NCBI RefSeq assembly: GCF_040370365.1
Contig: NZ_BAABWQ010000001.1
Coordinates: 62,001 to 126,000 of the forward strand
Direction: 5' to 3'
Length of the DNA stretch: 64,000 nt
Source of the DNA: Shimia sp040370365
Lineage (GTDB): Bacteria > Pseudomonadota > Alphaproteobacteria > Rhodobacterales > Rhodobacteraceae
The notes under the pieces were generated by a model, which did no database searches, was not told where the DNA came from, and saw only the letters and a list, made by a program, of their open reading frames with translations. Shown here one piece after another: positions 60,991 to 64,000 of the stretch (position 1 is its first letter; every line of letters starts with the position of its first letter). The position numbers and the translations under genes are program-made.

Positions 60991-62142
60991 ATGAGCCAGA
61001 AACGTAACATTTTCGAAGAGGTTGGCAGCGAGGCGTCCAAAGTTTCGCCCGCAGCTGTGGGTGTGATTGATGGCGCAGCAAAAGGTGCACGGCGCGGCAT
61101 CCGTGTCTGGCTGATGGTCCTGTTTGCGCTGGTGTTTGCGATGATTGCTGTCGGGGGGCTGACCCGGTTGACCGACAGCGGCTTGTCGATCACCGAATGG
61201 CGTCCCGTGACCGGGGCCATGCCACCGATGAACGCGCTCGAATGGCAAAGCGAGTTTGATAAATACAAGCAGATTGACCAATGGGCGATTGAGAACCAGT
61301 GGATGACGTTGGCTGATTTCAAATCCATCTATTGGTGGGAATGGGGACATCGCCAGCTAGGACGTGTCATTGGCCTTGTTTGGGCCCTTGGCTTTGCAGG
61401 TTTTGCATTGGCACGACAGATTCCGACCGGATGGACGGGGCGGCTTTTGCTGATTGGGGCGCTTGGTGGTTTGCAAGGGGCTGTGGGCTGGTGGATGGTG
61501 GCCAGTGGCGTGACGTCCGGTGAGGGCGTGACAACAGTTGCGAGCTATCGTTTGGCGACTCATTTGGGGCTGGCCTTTGTGATCCTTGGGTTCATAACTT
61601 GGTACATTCTACTTCTGGGACGCACTGAGCGTGATCTGATGCAGGCGCGACGCGGCAAAGAAGACAAGTTGTTTTCCATGTCGACGGGGCTGTTGCATAT
61701 GACAGCTGTGCAGATCCTCTTGGGGGCTCTGGTGGCGGGTATTGACGCCGGGCGCAGCTTTACCGACTGGCCCTTGATGGGGGGGCAGGTGTTTCCGCCT
61801 GATGCGTTTATGATCGAGCCGATCTGGCGCAACTTCTTTGAAAACCCTGGTCTGGTTCAGTTTGTACACCGGATTTGGGGCTATCTTCTGGCGATCTTTG
61901 CCATCGTTGTTTGGCGTCGCGCACGAGGCTCTGCCCATGGGGCAACAAAATTTGCTTTTAATGCGATGTTGGCAGCTGTTGCCCTGCAAATCACCATTGG
62001 CATTGCCACGGTTCTCTATGCCGCACAGGTGCATGTCGCCATTGTGCACCAAGCGGTTGCTGTTGTGGTTTGGGTTTTGATCCTGCGCGCCCGGTTCCTG
62101 AGTCACTATCCCATTGCAACCTCCCTGCGGGAGTCCTCCTAA
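60991..62142 (+). CDS. ctaA: Haem A synthase (COX15/CtaA)
   Basis: This 383-residue membrane protein oxidises haem O to haem A for aa3-type cytochrome oxidase. It has eight helices, the N-terminal GGLTRLTDSGLSITEWRPVTGAMPP, the WWEWGHRQLGR histidine motif, and matching histidines at RLATHLGLAF, VHRIWGYLL and IVHQAVAVVV. The long N-terminal tail and length place it in the alphaproteobacterial/mitochondrial type. It is followed by the M32 gene after 27 bases. Confidence 0.95.
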   Translation: MSQKRNIFEEVGSEASKVSPAAVGVIDGAAKGARRGIRVWLMVLFALVFAMIAVGGLTRLTDSGLSITEWRPVTGAMPPMNALEWQSEFDKYKQIDQWAIENQWMTLADFKSIYWWEWGHRQLGRVIGLVWALGFAGFALARQIPTGWTGRLLLIGALGGLQGAVGWWMVASGVTSGEGVTTVASYRLATHLGLAFVILGFITWYILLLGRTERDLMQARRGKEDKLFSMSTGLLHMTAVQILLGALVAGIDAGRSFTDWPLMGGQVFPPDAFMIEPIWRNFFENPGLVQFVHRIWGYLLAIFAIVVWRRARGSAHGATKFAFNAMLAAVALQITIGIATVLYAAQVHVAIVHQAVAVVVWVLILRARFLSHYPIATSLRESS

Positions 62143-62169
62143 AAAACCTTCTGAGAAAAGGAAGATACG

Positions 62170-63645
62170 ATGTCTGCATATGAGCAGTTGATGGCTTTTG
62201 AGCACACCACACAGGCGCTGGGTCAGGTGGCCGGGCGTTTGGGATGGGACCAAGAGGCCATTATGCCAGTTGGCGCAGCGCCGCAGCGCGCCGAAGAGAT
62301 GGCAGCGATGGAAAGCGTGCTGCATGCGCGCCGGATTGATCCCAAAGTTGGCGAGTGGCTGGCGGCCGTCGATGAGACACAGCTGGATGCGGTGGCACAC
62401 GCGCAGGTGCGCCACATTCGCAAGTCTTTTGAGCGCACATCAAAAGTGCCTGCTGATCTCGCCGCTGAAATTGCCAAGGCAACAAGCCGCGCGCAGGGGA
62501 TTTGGGCGCAAGCGCGCGCCGATGAGGATGTGGCCGGGTTCCTGCCAACTTTGGAAGAGGTTGTGACTCTAAAGCGTCAAGAAGGGCAGGCACTGGCCGC
62601 CGGTGGCGACGTATATGATGCCATGGTTGATGACTACGAACCTGAGATGACGGCCACAGAGATCGCTGCGATGTTTGATGCCATGCGGCCGCGGTTGGTG
62701 GCGTTGCGCGCGGCGGTATTGGCAGCAGAAGCCCCACAGAAACTCTCAGGGCAGTTCGCGGCAGACACACAGATGGCGCTGACCAACAAATTGGCGGCGT
62801 CGTTTGGCTATGACTTTGAGCATGGGCGCATCGATTGCGTGACGCACCCGTTTTGTTCTGGTTCCGGTCAAGATGTGCGGATCACAACGCGCACCAGCGA
62901 AAGTGACCCGTTTAATTGTTTCTACTCCACGATCCACGAAGTGGGTCATGCTGCGTACGAGCAGGGCATTGATGATGCGTATCTTTTGACGCCTTTGGGA
63001 CGTGGTGTTTCAATGGGTGTGCATGAAAGTCAAAGCCGAATTTATGAGAACCAGATGGGGCGGGGGCGTGCCTATACCAGCTGGCTTTATGAACAGATGA
63101 AAGCAGCGTTTGGAGATTTTGGCATCGACAATGCTGAGGCGTTTTATGGCACGGTGAACCGTGTCAACGATGGCTATATCCGCACGGAATCTGATGAAGT
63201 TCAGTACAATCTGCACATCATGCTACGCTTTGATCTGGAGCGTGCTCTGATGCTGGGTGATCTGGCGGTTGGTGATTTGGAAGCCGCATGGAATGAACGC
63301 TTTGAGGCCGATTTTGGCTATGCGGTGGACAAGCCGTCAAACGGCGTTTTGCAAGATGTGCACTGGTCTGTGGGTCTGTTTGGCTACTTTCCGACCTATT
63401 CATTGGGCAATGTATACGCCGGATGTTTGTTTGATGCGCTGAAAACGGAGGTGCCGGATCTGGATGCGCAGCTGTCACAGGGTGACACTTCGGCGGCGAC
63501 AGGCTGGTTGCGGACAAATTTGCAGACCCACGGCGGGTTGCGCAAGCCAGCGGATACGATTGTACACGCAACGGGTAAGACGCCAAGCGGAGAGCCACTC
63601 TTGGCGTATCTGGAAGCCAAATTTGGTGATATCTACAAGCTGTAA
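62170..63645 (+). CDS. M32 family carboxypeptidase
   Basis: This 491-residue metallopeptidase of the thermostable carboxypeptidase family carries the zinc site HEVGH at residues 256-260, followed by the third ligand in the GRGVSMGVHESQSRIYENQMGR segment, and DVRITTR before it. The length is standard for the family. It probably trims C-terminal residues of peptides in the cytoplasm. It may be co-transcribed with ctaA. Confidence 0.95.
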   Translation: MSAYEQLMAFEHTTQALGQVAGRLGWDQEAIMPVGAAPQRAEEMAAMESVLHARRIDPKVGEWLAAVDETQLDAVAHAQVRHIRKSFERTSKVPADLAAEIAKATSRAQGIWAQARADEDVAGFLPTLEEVVTLKRQEGQALAAGGDVYDAMVDDYEPEMTATEIAAMFDAMRPRLVALRAAVLAAEAPQKLSGQFAADTQMALTNKLAASFGYDFEHGRIDCVTHPFCSGSGQDVRITTRTSESDPFNCFYSTIHEVGHAAYEQGIDDAYLLTPLGRGVSMGVHESQSRIYENQMGRGRAYTSWLYEQMKAAFGDFGIDNAEAFYGTVNRVNDGYIRTESDEVQYNLHIMLRFDLERALMLGDLAVGDLEAAWNERFEADFGYAVDKPSNGVLQDVHWSVGLFGYFPTYSLGNVYAGCLFDALKTEVPDLDAQLSQGDTSAATGWLRTNLQTHGGLRKPADTIVHATGKTPSGEPLLAYLEAKFGDIYKL

Positions 63646-63651
63646 AAAAAA

Positions 63652-63684
63652 TGGACGCGCCCGGTTGCAGTTGGGGCGCGTCCA
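63652..63684. terminator. Terminator after M32 carboxypeptidase
   Basis: TGGACGCGCCC (63652-63662) pairs with GGGCGCGTCCA (63674-63684), an 11-bp perfect stem. An A-run on the left makes it best suited to the minus strand (the partial DoxX-like gene), but it also separates both genes. Confidence 0.75.
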
Positions 63685-63699
63685 GTTGGCTAGGTAACC

Positions 63700-64000
63700 C
63701 TAGTTGAGCGGACTTGAAAGTGGGTGGAGTCGCAAAGAACTGGCAACGGTGCTGTCGTGGCGGGGTCTGGCCTGGGGTAGTACACAGAACCCGCCGCTGC
63801 CTGACAGCACGACTGGGGATGTTGCAGCAATGAAAATCCAAAAGCGTATGGCAAGGAAATCGGGTATGGCTGCGCCGTCTTGGACATAAAGCGAAGTCAA
63901 AGACACAATCGCGAGCAATGACCAGAGTGCAGTGAGCCGTGCGGCAAATCCGAAGCCGAGAAAGAGGGCGGCCAAGATCATTTGCACACTTACTACGTGT
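63700..64000 (-). CDS. DoxX-like membrane protein, 5' end cut by window edge
   Basis: The minus-strand frame is open from the window end to a stop at 63700, so the N-terminus is missing. The visible 99 or so residues include helices VQMILAALFLGFGFAARLTALWSL and IRFWIFIAATSPVVLSGSGGF with a short loop, resembling the C-terminal half of DoxX/DoxD proteins (ALFLGFGFAARLTAL). A GTG inside the frame is probably not the start because the frame continues upstream. The family call is tentative. Confidence 0.55.
   Translation of the reverse strand, partial: HVVSVQMILAALFLGFGFAARLTALWSLLAIVSLTSLYVQDGAAIPDFLAIRFWIFIAATSPVVLSGSGGFCVLPQARPRHDSTVASSLRLHPLSSPLN

Noticed and set aside
63218..63841. A 207-codon open frame antisense to the M32 carboxypeptidase
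   Set aside because: It is antisense to an intact conserved gene and crosses its terminator hairpin.

Overview
The window reads as chromosomal DNA of an alphaproteobacterium of the Rhodobacterales, most likely the marine Roseobacter group. This rests on gene content and order rather than on a database match: yajC-secD-secF leads through a TSUP permease and an Mth938-like gene into ccmABCDG; a class II DAHP synthase is present; lpxD is followed by its own acyl carrier protein and ketosynthase; 3-hydroxybutyrate dehydrogenase is paired with a patatin; and DUF882, IalB and GlxA family genes occur. Codon use is moderately GC rich and even. Both tRNAs encode their CCA ends. I see no prophage, transposase, integrase or CRISPR array.

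Layout. 1-6.4 kb is a haem-uptake locus (hmuSTUV plus a VOC protein on the minus strand, with the TonB receptor hmuR divergent). 6.5-9.2 kb holds serS and a membrane-anchored pentapeptide-repeat protein. 9.4-16.7 kb is a plus-strand run of yajC-secD-secF, a TSUP permease, an Mth938-like gene and ccmABCDG. 16.7-28.2 kb is mixed housekeeping: rpiB, a DUF1223 protein, a divergent fliG, a TPR protein, purB, two secreted small proteins, a hydrolase-OsmC fusion, a DUF3445 haem protein, an arginine-to-proline pair (arginase and ornithine cyclodeaminase) with a divergent Lrp/AsnC regulator, dsbB and a YqaA/DedA protein. 28.3-36 kb has tRNA-Leu, a two-gene membrane unit with an ABC membrane domain lacking its ATPase, two cell-wall genes, lpxD-acp-ketosynthase and ialB. 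36.4-43.8 kb has a HerA-like ATPase and a branched-chain amino acid ABC transporter operon (livJGF-x-HM) with an unknown secreted protein inside it. 44-54 kb has a PQQ-type sugar dehydrogenase, a GlxA regulator, DAHP synthase, tRNA-Ser, tusA, ccdA, a hydrolase-P450 operon and a YejA-like binding protein. 54-64 kb has a candidate small RNA, bdhA-patatin, a DUF502 protein, psuG-psuK with a ThiE-like gene, tfoX-like, a SPOUT methyltransferase, ctaA, an M32 carboxypeptidase and a partial DoxX-like gene.

How the genes work together. Haem is a recurring theme: import and breakdown (hmu), delivery to cytochrome c (ccmABCDG, with reductant from CcdA), conversion to haem A (ctaA), and two haem enzymes (DUF3445 protein, cytochrome P450). 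Envelope construction is the second theme (SecDF/YajC, LpxD with its own ACP and ketosynthase, L,D-transpeptidase, DUF882 protein, DsbB).

The least ordinary signals lie mostly outside the named genes. They are a dispersed intergenic element of three 11-bp units present three times; a perfect 20-bp inverted repeat inside the pentapeptide gene; a self-contained small-RNA unit near 54.15-54.23 kb; a cloverleaf-like palindrome read in frame in the unknown liv-operon gene; and a second palindrome cluster upstream of ccmA. No single complete novel system stands out. The best protein-level candidates are the small membrane protein with the ATPase-less ABC protein, and the hydrolase-P450 pair.
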